From positions 1 to 64,000 of the forward strand of contig CAJUHP010000008.1 in the NCBI GenBank assembly GCA_910586125.1: a DNA stretch of 64,000 bases. Direction: 5' to 3'. A program made the translations under genes and the position numbers. The stretch is from an uncultured Lachnospiraceae bacterium. Its GTDB lineage: Bacteria; Bacillota; Clostridia; Lachnospirales; Lachnospiraceae. Position 1 is the stretch's first letter; every line of letters begins with the position of its first letter. Of this stretch, positions 53,813-62,312 are shown one piece after another. Under the pieces are notes generated by a model, which saw only the letters and a list, made by a program, of their open reading frames with translations, ran no database searches and was not told the origin of the DNA.

Positions 53813-55086
53813 ACAGACTGATGATACTGGGATCTATGGATGAATTTGTATCTCTGGTGCAGAAGGCGAAAGCCAGAGGCATAACCGTGATTGTCTGCGA
53901 CGGCTATCCGGACGGTCCGGCAAAACTGTATGCGGATCGCGCCTATGATGTGGATATCCGTCTTGTGGACCAGGTGGCCCAGATCTGCCGGGAAGAGAGA
54001 GTGGACGGGATCATCGCCTCTTTTTCCGATATTCTGTTTGAATACCTGGTTCAAATCGCTGCGAAAGCCGGATTGAAGACATACTGTACGCCAAAGCAGG
54101 CTGAATTTCTGCGTTCCAAACAGAAGATGAGGGAAATGTTTCAAGAACTGGGGATTCCCTGCGCAAAGAATCATGTGCTGACAAGCGATTTTAAGGATCC
54201 GGAGATCGCAGATTTATCGTTTCCCGTTGTGATGAAGCCGTTGAACGGATACGGTTCCCGCGGCGTTTTTGTCGTAAATACAGTAGCGGAAATCCATGAA
54301 CGGTTTGAGGAGACATCCCGCTACTCCATTGGTACGGATCGGATCATGGCGGAAGAGTACAATAGCGGCTATGAATTCAATATGACAAACTGGATTTTGG
54401 ACAAAGAGGTATACACGCTCTCCATTGCGGATCGGGAGAAAGCGCCGTTTCAGGCCGCGGGAGATATCCCTCCGATCTGCCGCCTGGTCTATCCGTCCCG
54501 CATGACAGATCTGGTGTATGAGGAGGCCAGAAAGATCGTGCGCAAAGTGGCGTCTTATGTGGGGATCACGACGGGGCCGCTGTCCATGCAGTTTTTTTAT
54601 CAGCCGGAAAAAGGAATTCAGGTCTGTGAGTGCGCCGGGCGGTTTTTCGGCTATGAACATGAGCTGCTCAGCTACAGCAGCGGCTTTTTTATAGAAGATC
54701 TGCTGTTAGATTATGTATATGATGAGACCGCCATGCGAAAGCGGGTGCAGAATCACTCGTTTCATCTGCCGCGAATCATCGGAGGATTATATTTTCACGG
54801 GCGGGAGTGTATCGTGGGAAGTACCAAAGCGGCGGAGGAGCTGATGCGGCAGGTACAGCCCCTGGAATATACGCTTTACTATAAAAATGGGGAACCGATT
54901 TCCCACGATACCGGGGCAAAACCTTATGTGATTCGGCTGGATATCGCGGCGGATACCTACGAAGAGCTGGATCAAAAGAGCCGGCGGATTTTGGAACAGA
55001 TGGTGATAACCGACGGGGAAGGCGAAAATCTGATATACCCTGCTGCCATTCCCGTTTATCCGTCGGCCTGCCATACCAGGATTTGA
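53809..55086 (+). CDS. ATP-grasp ligase (carbamoyl-phosphate-synthase-like fold)
   Basis: 425 residues. A pre-ATP-grasp domain (about 1-100, MILGSMDEFVSLVQKAKARG) is followed by an ATP-grasp core with FPVVMKPLNGYGSRGVF, IMAEEYNSGYEFNM and VCECAGRFFGYEHELL. The C-terminal 100 residues are a cap-like domain. ATP-grasp enzymes join a carboxylate to an amine through an acyl phosphate. Beside a 4-amino-sugar transaminase, the attractive guess is amide formation between an amino acid or other acid and the sugar amine. No substrate can be read from sequence. The start overlaps the GtrB-like stop. Confidence 0.8.
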   Translation: MNRLMILGSMDEFVSLVQKAKARGITVIVCDGYPDGPAKLYADRAYDVDIRLVDQVAQICREERVDGIIASFSDILFEYLVQIAAKAGLKTYCTPKQAEFLRSKQKMREMFQELGIPCAKNHVLTSDFKDPEIADLSFPVVMKPLNGYGSRGVFVVNTVAEIHERFEETSRYSIGTDRIMAEEYNSGYEFNMTNWILDKEVYTLSIADREKAPFQAAGDIPPICRLVYPSRMTDLVYEEARKIVRKVASYVGITTGPLSMQFFYQPEKGIQVCECAGRFFGYEHELLSYSSGFFIEDLLLDYVYDETAMRKRVQNHSFHLPRIIGGLYFHGRECIVGSTKAAEELMRQVQPLEYTLYYKNGEPISHDTGAKPYVIRLDIAADTYEELDQKSRRILEQMVITDGEGENLIYPAAIPVYPSACHTRI

Positions 55087-55168
55087 CCGGTTTCGGAAAC
55101 CTGTATACGGGATTGGTCGGTGCCGGGGCTGGCACCGGGACGCGCCTTAGCTGCTGGTAAAAAGAGGA

Positions 55169-56833
55169 ATGAATGGGATTATGAGAAGGAAAAAAGAAGC
55201 GATACGCGAAAAAAAAGATCAAAAATTTTGGTTTCTGGCATCCTGTCTGGCTTTTAGCGTGATTTGTGTACTCGCGGCTATCTTTCGGGGAACGCTGCAC
55301 ACGTTTCATTCCGATGACGCCATAGCGGTGCTGCTGGCCAGAGAACAATTGCATAGCGGCTGGCTGATTCCGCCGGACTGGTCTTATGCCTATGAATATT
55401 GGATACTCAGCCTGAATCTTCTGGTTCTTCCGTTTCTGAAACTGACTGGTCAGATGCTTCTCAGCCGGCAGCTTGCTGTGATGGTACAGTTTTTTCTGCT
55501 GCAAATCGTTTTTTACCGCTTTTTAAAACGGCTGGTCAGCCGCAACGGGGCGCTTCTTGGATGCATTTTTTTGACGGCACCCCTTTCTTTTATTCAGATG
55601 GAACATTTTTATTTCCAGGCAACCTACGCTACGACGATACTCTGGAGTTTTGTGATTTTGCTGCTTTTGTTTGCATTCCTGGAACGAAAGACGCTAAAAA
55701 GCGAGCTGCCGTGCGCGATCGCTCTGGGCGCTTTGATTATTGCTCTGGGCTGCGGCGGGACGCGGACGCTTGGGACGGTCCTGCTGCCGGCGGCAGCAGG
55801 TATGGGGATCGTGGTTCTGATGGAATGCGATTACAGGATACCGGCTCTTTTACAGAAACGGAGGCTTCTTGTCAAGGCCGGCTTTGTGGGGCTGGCTATG
55901 GTTCTGGGAATTCTGGCGGGGAACCGGCTTCTGGCATTGGGGCAGACGCAGGGAAGCCAGGCTATGGTGATTTGCAAAACATCGGATTTCTTTTCCAACT
56001 TTGCGGCGTTTTTTACCTCTTTTCTGCAGGTTTACGGCTGTTTTGAAGCGGAGACGCTGATGAGTGCCACAGGGATTCTGGGCGTGCTGAAACTGCTGCT
56101 TGCCGTATTCTGCGGAATGGTTGTTCCTGTGAGTCTGCTTGCCGTGTTCGGAAAACTTACAAAAGCGCAGAAATTTTATGTCGGATATTCGGTCTGCGTA
56201 TTCTTGGTGATCTTTTATATGATGGTGTTCTGCGAGCTGAAAAATGCGTACTATTTCCTGCCTGTCTATGTCAATAATGTGGTCCTGACCTGCATGTTTA
56301 TCGAATATTTTCGAGAGCCGGCTGCGAAGACATTTCAAAAGATACTGGATTTAGCCGTTCCTGGTTTTCTGATTCCGCTGGCTCTTTTGTCCTGTGTGGT
56401 TTATGGAAAATATAATTATGCCAGCGTTGAGAGATGGGCCGGATTTGACACGGTGGATCTGGGACTGATGGAATTTCTGAAACAGGAAGGACTGGAATTT
56501 GGATATTCCGATTTTTTTAATGCCCAGTGTTATACGGTGGCTTCAAACGGCGCGGTGGAGATTGTCAGCGTCAATGAAGAGTACGGCTGGAATGAGGAGG
56601 AAGAGAGGTTTGTTGCGTATGTGCGTCATCCCAGCCATGCCCGCCAGTGGCTCAGCTCCAAGCGATGGTATCAGGAGGGGTATCATGACGGCGGCTCTTT
56701 TGTGATGACACGGACGGAATTTCTGAATGAGCTCTCCTCTGCGTTTTTGGAAAATGCAGTAAGGACGCTGACTTACGGAAAATATACGATTCTTGTGTAC
56801 GAAGAAAGCATGGCAAATTGCAGGTGGGAATAG
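55169..56833 (+). CDS. Polytopic membrane protein, probable GT-C glycosyltransferase (ArnT/PMT-like)
   Basis: 554 residues, or 550 from the ATG at 55181; spacing to AGAGG does not decide. About 10-12 membrane segments are visible. The first external loop contains FHSDDAIAVLL, placing two aspartates where GT-C enzymes of the PMT/ArnT type keep their catalytic acid. The C-terminal 130 residues are a soluble domain. Such proteins take a sugar from an undecaprenyl-phosphate donor outside the membrane and add it to a polymer or protein. As last gene of the operon it fits the final transfer step. The 82-base gap before it holds an 8-bp hairpin (about 55115-55137) without a T tract. Confidence 0.7.
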   Translation: MNGIMRRKKEAIREKKDQKFWFLASCLAFSVICVLAAIFRGTLHTFHSDDAIAVLLAREQLHSGWLIPPDWSYAYEYWILSLNLLVLPFLKLTGQMLLSRQLAVMVQFFLLQIVFYRFLKRLVSRNGALLGCIFLTAPLSFIQMEHFYFQATYATTILWSFVILLLLFAFLERKTLKSELPCAIALGALIIALGCGGTRTLGTVLLPAAAGMGIVVLMECDYRIPALLQKRRLLVKAGFVGLAMVLGILAGNRLLALGQTQGSQAMVICKTSDFFSNFAAFFTSFLQVYGCFEAETLMSATGILGVLKLLLAVFCGMVVPVSLLAVFGKLTKAQKFYVGYSVCVFLVIFYMMVFCELKNAYYFLPVYVNNVVLTCMFIEYFREPAAKTFQKILDLAVPGFLIPLALLSCVVYGKYNYASVERWAGFDTVDLGLMEFLKQEGLEFGYSDFFNAQCYTVASNGAVEIVSVNEEYGWNEEEERFVAYVRHPSHARQWLSSKRWYQEGYHDGGSFVMTRTEFLNELSSAFLENAVRTLTYGKYTILVYEESMANCRWE

Positions 56834-56862
56834 GGAAACGGCTGTCGAAAAAATGCGAAATC

Positions 56863-56891
56863 TTGCAATTTTTTCTTGTCTGTGATATAAT
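56863..56891 (+). promoter_or_regulatory. Sigma-A-type promoter upstream of miaB
   Basis: TTGCAA (56863-56868) and TATAAT (56886-56891) are separated by 17 bases. The miaB start is about 80 bases downstream. It likely serves miaB, the C39-like lipoprotein gene, mutS and mutL. Confidence 0.65.
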
Positions 56892-56972
56892 CAATATTGT
56901 TTTGCATGAAAAGAGATTTTATGAAGAATAACAAATGTAGTATCCTGAAAATAGAAAGTTATAGAACCGAAC

Positions 56973-58424
56973 ATGTATAATGAATGGAATTTGGATTCGA
57001 TTGATTTAACAAAAGAGCCGCCTCAAGAAGAGCCTGCCAGACAATGTTATTTTATGGCAAAATGCCGGGAGTGGGTTCAGGATTTTGCGCACAGAAACAA
57101 ACGCATTCCGACCGCCAGCATTCAGACCTTCGGGTGTCAGATGAACGCCAGGGATTCCGAGAAATTGGCGGGTATTCTGGAACAGATCGGATTTCTTCTG
57201 CAGGAGAATGAGAACGCCGATTTTGTATTATATAATACCTGCACGGTCCGGGATAACGCCAATCAGAGAGTATATGGCCGCCTGGGGTATGTTCACAGTC
57301 TGAAAAAACAGAATCCGGCGATGCTGATCGCTCTGTGCGGCTGCATGATGCAGGAGGAGAGCGTGATCGAGAAGCTGAGACAGAGCTATCGCTTTGTAGA
57401 TATTGTCTTTGGCACGCACAATATCTACAAGCTGGCTGAACTCCTCCATCTGCGTTTAACCTGCTGCCGCATGGTGGTGGATATCTGGCCGGAGGGTAAA
57501 AACGCGGTGGAGACGCTCCCGGTCGAACGGAAGTATTCTTACAAATCCGGCGTCAATATTATGTATGGCTGTAATAATTTCTGCAGCTATTGTATTGTTC
57601 CCTATGTACGGGGACGAGAAAAGAGCCGGGAGCCGGAAGAAATTGTAAGCGAGATTGAGGGGCTGGTGAAGGACGGCGTCATAGAGGTCATGCTTCTGGG
57701 ACAGAATGTCAATTCTTACGGCAGAAATTTAAAGTCCCCCCTTTCTTTTGCCGAACTTCTGCGCAGGGTGGAGGCGATCGAGGGGTTGCAGCGGATTCGT
57801 TTTATGACGTCGCACCCGAAAGATCTGTCCGATGAACTGATTCAGGTGATGAAGGAATCAAAGAAAATCTGCCGTCATCTGCATCTGCCGCTTCAATCCG
57901 GCAGTTCTCGAATTCTAAAAATTATGAACCGCCGCTATGACAAAGAACAGTATCTGGCCTTGGCGAAAAAGATTCGGGACGAGATTCCGAATCTCTCGCT
58001 GACCACAGATATCATTGTCGGTTTTCCCGGCGAGACAGAAGAAGATTTTGAGGAGACGCTGGACGTGGTGCGCCAGGTGCGCTTTGACGGTGCTTTTACG
58101 TTTCTGTATTCCAAGCGAACAGGGACGCCGGCGGCCGCCATGGAAAATCAGATTCCAAAGGAGACGGCCCAGAAGCGGTTTGACCGACTTCTGGCGCTGG
58201 TACAGCAGATTTCCCGCGAGATGGACGGCCGGGATACGGGCCAGGTGATGGAAGCGCTGGTGGAGGGGACGGACAGTCAGCACGAAGGCATGGTGACGGG
58301 CCGTCTGAGCAACAATATCATGGTACATTTCCCTGGATCTGCAGAGTGGATCGGGCGGATTGTACCGGTGAGGCTTTTGGAGTCCAGAGGTTTTTACTAC
58401 ATGGGAAGAATGGAAGAACAGTGA
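56973..58424 (+). CDS. miaB: tRNA-2-methylthio-N6-dimethylallyladenosine synthase MiaB
   Basis: 483 residues. An N-terminal extension of about 45 residues precedes the MTTase domain with QTFGCQMNARDSEKLAG and further cysteines in NTCTVRDNA and CGCMMQ, which bind the auxiliary cluster. The radical SAM domain has CNNFCSYCIVPYVRGREKSR, and a TRAM domain ends the protein. MiaB adds a methylthio group at C2 of i6A37 in tRNAs reading UNN codons. The ATG at 56973 has a weak ribosome binding site; an ATG at 56923 opens a frame that stops just after, so it is not used. Confidence 0.97.
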   Translation: MYNEWNLDSIDLTKEPPQEEPARQCYFMAKCREWVQDFAHRNKRIPTASIQTFGCQMNARDSEKLAGILEQIGFLLQENENADFVLYNTCTVRDNANQRVYGRLGYVHSLKKQNPAMLIALCGCMMQEESVIEKLRQSYRFVDIVFGTHNIYKLAELLHLRLTCCRMVVDIWPEGKNAVETLPVERKYSYKSGVNIMYGCNNFCSYCIVPYVRGREKSREPEEIVSEIEGLVKDGVIEVMLLGQNVNSYGRNLKSPLSFAELLRRVEAIEGLQRIRFMTSHPKDLSDELIQVMKESKKICRHLHLPLQSGSSRILKIMNRRYDKEQYLALAKKIRDEIPNLSLTTDIIVGFPGETEEDFEETLDVVRQVRFDGAFTFLYSKRTGTPAAAMENQIPKETAQKRFDRLLALVQQISREMDGRDTGQVMEALVEGTDSQHEGMVTGRLSNNIMVHFPGSAEWIGRIVPVRLLESRGFYYMGRMEEQ

Positions 58425-58425
58425 G

Positions 58426-59577
58426 ATGACACAGACACAAAAGAGGGCGCAGGAGAAAACAGAAAATCCCGAAAAGAAAAGCCGGCGGTTTATGACGGCT
58501 CTGCAGAAAACAGGTTGGGGCAAAACCGTTCTTTTGGTGATCTGCCTGCTTTTCCTGTGTCTGTCCGCTTGCCTGAGCGGGTGCCGCCAGGCCGATCCGG
58601 ACGGAAAGGGAGGGAACCCCGATTCGGCACAGGGGACAGAATCCGGCGAATCGGCGGGAGAAAACCTGTCCGGTGAAACTGCTTTGGACGAGATACCGCC
58701 GGAAACCAATTCCGGCGAAAGCGGACAACTGCCTCCCGCAGCCGATTCCGGTGACGAGAAGGAACTGCCGTCGGAAACCAATCTGGAGCCTGGCGACTCC
58801 TCCTTAGAGGAACCGGCTTTATCCATCAAGGAGTGGCTTCGGATGGAGGAAGGAGACGAACCGCGAACTGCCTGGATCGTCGCTTTTGACGCTCTGAATG
58901 TCCGGCGTTTCTGCTATTCACGCGGCACGGTGGTGGGACAGTTTGCCGCCGGCCAGCAGGTTCTTGTGACCGGACCCGCCCGCTATGGGTTTTATCCGGT
59001 TGCGGGGACGGATAAGGAGACAGGAGTCGAGATTCGGGGATACTGCAGTGAGGACTATGTATCCTTTCTGGAATACACGGGTCCGGCGGTTCGTCTGGAT
59101 ATCGGCCGCTATGTGCAGACCGACGAGAGGTGGGGGGAGCTGATGCTGGGAGAATCGCGCTTTAATATTGCGCAGGCAGGCTGCACGACCACCTGTTTTG
59201 CCATGTGTGAATCCTATCTGACCGGAACGGAAATCACCCCGGATCAGATGTGGGCCGAGCTGACCTATTCCAACGAGGGAAATCTCTATTGGCCAGAAAC
59301 ATATTTTCAGGATTACAGTCCGGATTATCTGATACGGATTTATCAGAAACTGCATCAGGGGATTCCTGTGTTGATTGGCTCCAGGCAGGGAAGCGGCCAG
59401 CACTGGGTGCTTGTGACCGGATACGATCCCGGAGAGAAGGAGATCACTTCCTCGTCTCAACTGAAGTCCTCTGACTTTATCATCAATGATCCGGCCAGCA
59501 AAGGACGTGCAACGTTGGCGGAATTTTTCCGGGATTTACCCCATTTTATTAAGTTTGCCTACTATACGGGGGAGTGA
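58426..59577 (+). CDS. Lipoprotein with SH3-like and C39-like cysteine protease domains
   Basis: 383 residues. A hydrophobic signal segment (about 32-50) ends in two overlapping lipobox candidates, LSAC (C49) and LSGC (C53). A long acidic Gly/Ser/Glu linker (about 55-140) follows, then an SH3-like region (about 150-215, ALNVRRFCYSRGTVVG) and a peptidase_C39_2-type domain with C in AGCTTTCFAM (near 253), H in GQHWVLVTGY (near 326) and the IINDPAS segment. It should be tethered to the outside of the membrane and may cleave or bind peptides in the cell wall. It lies between miaB and mutS and overlaps the mutS frame region; no functional link to either is evident. Confidence 0.8.
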   Translation: MTQTQKRAQEKTENPEKKSRRFMTALQKTGWGKTVLLVICLLFLCLSACLSGCRQADPDGKGGNPDSAQGTESGESAGENLSGETALDEIPPETNSGESGQLPPAADSGDEKELPSETNLEPGDSSLEEPALSIKEWLRMEEGDEPRTAWIVAFDALNVRRFCYSRGTVVGQFAAGQQVLVTGPARYGFYPVAGTDKETGVEIRGYCSEDYVSFLEYTGPAVRLDIGRYVQTDERWGELMLGESRFNIAQAGCTTTCFAMCESYLTGTEITPDQMWAELTYSNEGNLYWPETYFQDYSPDYLIRIYQKLHQGIPVLIGSRQGSGQHWVLVTGYDPGEKEITSSSQLKSSDFIINDPASKGRATLAEFFRDLPHFIKFAYYTGE

Positions 59578-59600
59578 CCGCCGTTTACAAAAGAGAGGAT

Positions 59601-62246
59601 ATGACAGTGGCTATTTCACCGATGATGCAGCACTATCTGGACACCAAAAAACAGAATCCGGACTGCATCCTGTTTTACCGGCTGGGTGATTTTTATGAAA
59701 TGTTTTTTGAGGACGCGCAGATTGTTTCCAGAGAACTGGAATTGACGCTGACCGGAAAGGACTGCGGACTGAAAGAACGGGCGCCCATGTGCGGCGTTCC
59801 CCATCACGCCGTAGAAAATTATCTCAACCGGCTGGTACAAAAGGGATATAAAGTAGCGATTGCGGAGCAGATGGAGGATCCCAGACAGGCAAAGGGACTG
59901 GTCAAGCGGGAGGTTATCCGCGTTGTGACACCGGGAACCATTCTAAACAGCCAGGCGTTGGATGAGACGAAAAACAACTATATTATGTCGGTTGTGATGC
60001 TGGAGAAGACGTTCGGCATTGCCGCGGCCGACGTCACGACAGGCGCGTTTCTGGTGACGGAAGTGGATACTTTGCGGATGCTGCAGGACGAGATTATGAA
60101 ATTCACGCCGGCAGAGATTCTGTGCAATCATGCGTTTTATATGAGCGGACTGGATTTTGAAGATCTGAAAGCGCGGATTCACACGGTTATCTCCACGTTG
60201 GATGCCAGGTATTTTCAGGAGGACCGCTGTAACGAATGTCTGTCGGAGCATTTTCATGTACATACCGTGCAGGGATTGGGGCTGACCGATTTCGGGACGG
60301 GCCTGATCGCGGCCGGCGCTCTGATGCAGTATCTGTCGGAGACGCAGAAAACGTCCCTGTCTCATCTGTCGCAGATTCGTACCTATCGCACCGGCGGATT
60401 TATGGTGCTGGACACTTCCACCAGGCGGAATCTGGAATTGACTGAGACGCTGCGGGAAAAAAATAAGAGAGGATCGCTTCTGTGGGTTCTCGATAAAACC
60501 TGTACGGCCATGGGGGCCCGTCTGCTGCGCAGTTTTATTGAACAGCCTCTCTTAAATCGGGAAGAAATTTTATCCCGTTTTGACGCGATTGAATCGTTGA
60601 ACCGCAGCTATATTACCAGAGAAGAGCTGAGGGAATATTTAAGTCCGATCTATGATCTGGAGCGGCTGATCAGCCGTATTTCCTACCAGAGCGCCAATCC
60701 CAGAGATCTGCTGGCGTTTGGCCGATCCATTCGGATGCTGCCTCATATCAAACATCTTTTGGGGGAGTTTAACGGCGGCATTCTGAAAAAAATTTATGAG
60801 GATCTGGACTGTTTGGAGGATCTGGCGCAGTTGACCGAATCCGCTATCGTGGAGGAGCCGCCGGTCACGGTTCGAGAAGGCGGGATCATTCAGGACGGCT
60901 ATCACGAGGAGGTTGACCGGCTGCGTCATGCCAAAACGGACGGGAAAAAATGGCTGGCCGAGCTGGAGGAGAAAGAGCGGGAAGCGACGGGCATCAAAAA
61001 CCTTCGCATCAAATATAATAAAGTATTCGGCTACTATCTGGAAGTGACCAATTCGTTTAAAGATCAGGTGCCGGACCGTTACATCCGAAAACAGACGCTG
61101 ACCAACGCGGAACGTTTTATGACGGCTGAGCTGAAGGAACTGGAGGATGTGATTCTGGGCGCGGAGGACAAGCTGTTTGTGCTGGAATACGATCTGTTCT
61201 GTGATGTGCGGGATCGGATCGCCGCCGAGGTGGTGCGGATTCAGAAAAGTGCCGGAGCCGTCGCTTGTCTTGACGTTCTCCTATCCCTGGCCGTTGACGC
61301 TGAACAGAATCAATATGTCCGCCCGCAGATCAATGAGAAAGGTGTCATTGATATCCGGGGCGGCCGCCATCCGGTTGTAGAAAAAATGATGCGGGATGAT
61401 CTGTTCATTGCCAACGATACAAGCTTGGATAACGCTCATAACCGGATCAATATCATAACCGGCCCCAATATGGCTGGAAAATCCACCTATATGCGGCAGG
61501 TGGCGCTGATTACTTTGATGGCGCAGATCGGTTCCTTTGTTCCGGCGGACAGCGCCAATATCGGCATCTGCGACCGGATTTTCACGCGGGTGGGCGCCTC
61601 GGATGATCTGGCCAGCGGCCAGAGTACCTTTATGGTGGAAATGACGGAAGTCGCCAATATTCTGCGCAATGCCACCAAAAACAGTCTGCTGATTTTGGAT
61701 GAGATCGGCCGCGGTACCAGCACATTCGACGGTCTGAGCATCGCCTGGGCTGTGGTGGAATATATCAGCAATACCAAGACTCTGGGCGCAAAAACGCTTT
61801 TTGCCACGCACTATCATGAATTGACGGAGCTGGAGGGAACGATCCACGGCGTCAATAACTATTGTATTGCGGTCAAGGAGATGGGCGATGATATCGTATT
61901 TTTGCGCAAAATCATCAAGGGGGGCGCGGATCGCAGCTACGGCATACAAGTGGCAAAGCTGGCCGGCGTGCCGGATGCGGTGATTGCGCGCGCCAAGGAG
62001 CTGGCACAGGAGTTGAGCGATGCCGATATCACGGTACGTTCCCGCGAGATTGCGCAGGCGAAGCAGCCGAAGAAAAAGGCGGCCAAGCTGGAGGAAATGG
62101 AACTGAAACAGATGACGCTGTTTGATACGGTGCAGGAGGACGATATTTTGAAAGAGCTGCAGGAGCTGGATCTTTCCGCCATGACGCCGATCGACGCGCT
62201 GAATACGCTGTACCGGCTGCAGAACACACTGCAGAACCGCTGGTAA
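59601..62246 (+). CDS. mutS: DNA mismatch repair ATPase MutS
   Basis: 881 residues from the ATG at 59601, which has AGAGGAT directly upstream; an ATG nine codons earlier overlaps the preceding stop and lacks a site. The mismatch-binding domain has the conserved FYRLGDFYEMFFEDA (Phe-X-Glu element in FYEMF). The ATPase has the Walker A motif GPNMAGKSTYMRQ, then LLILDEIGRGTSTFDG and FATHYHELTEL. MutS recognises mismatches and recruits MutL. The order mutS-mutL is standard, and length is as expected. Confidence 0.97.
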   Translation: MTVAISPMMQHYLDTKKQNPDCILFYRLGDFYEMFFEDAQIVSRELELTLTGKDCGLKERAPMCGVPHHAVENYLNRLVQKGYKVAIAEQMEDPRQAKGLVKREVIRVVTPGTILNSQALDETKNNYIMSVVMLEKTFGIAAADVTTGAFLVTEVDTLRMLQDEIMKFTPAEILCNHAFYMSGLDFEDLKARIHTVISTLDARYFQEDRCNECLSEHFHVHTVQGLGLTDFGTGLIAAGALMQYLSETQKTSLSHLSQIRTYRTGGFMVLDTSTRRNLELTETLREKNKRGSLLWVLDKTCTAMGARLLRSFIEQPLLNREEILSRFDAIESLNRSYITREELREYLSPIYDLERLISRISYQSANPRDLLAFGRSIRMLPHIKHLLGEFNGGILKKIYEDLDCLEDLAQLTESAIVEEPPVTVREGGIIQDGYHEEVDRLRHAKTDGKKWLAELEEKEREATGIKNLRIKYNKVFGYYLEVTNSFKDQVPDRYIRKQTLTNAERFMTAELKELEDVILGAEDKLFVLEYDLFCDVRDRIAAEVVRIQKSAGAVACLDVLLSLAVDAEQNQYVRPQINEKGVIDIRGGRHPVVEKMMRDDLFIANDTSLDNAHNRINIITGPNMAGKSTYMRQVALITLMAQIGSFVPADSANIGICDRIFTRVGASDDLASGQSTFMVEMTEVANILRNATKNSLLILDEIGRGTSTFDGLSIAWAVVEYISNTKTLGAKTLFATHYHELTELEGTIHGVNNYCIAVKEMGDDIVFLRKIIKGGADRSYGIQVAKLAGVPDAVIARAKELAQELSDADITVRSREIAQAKQPKKKAAKLEEMELKQMTLFDTVQEDDILKELQELDLSAMTPIDALNTLYRLQNTLQNRW

Positions 62247-62264
62247 ACCAATCGTGTGATCCGT

Positions 62265-62282
62265 CTTTAGATCTGTCTAAAG
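62265..62282. other. Hairpin between mutS and mutL
   Basis: CTTTAGA and TCTAAAG form a perfect 7-base-pair stem with a TCTG loop, extendable by a wobble and one G-C pair. It lies in the 66-base mutS-mutL gap and has no T tract, so a terminator is unlikely. A role in mRNA stability or spacing is possible. Confidence 0.35.
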
Positions 62283-62312
62283 GCGATGGAAAAGGATAAA
62301 GAAAGGTAAAAA

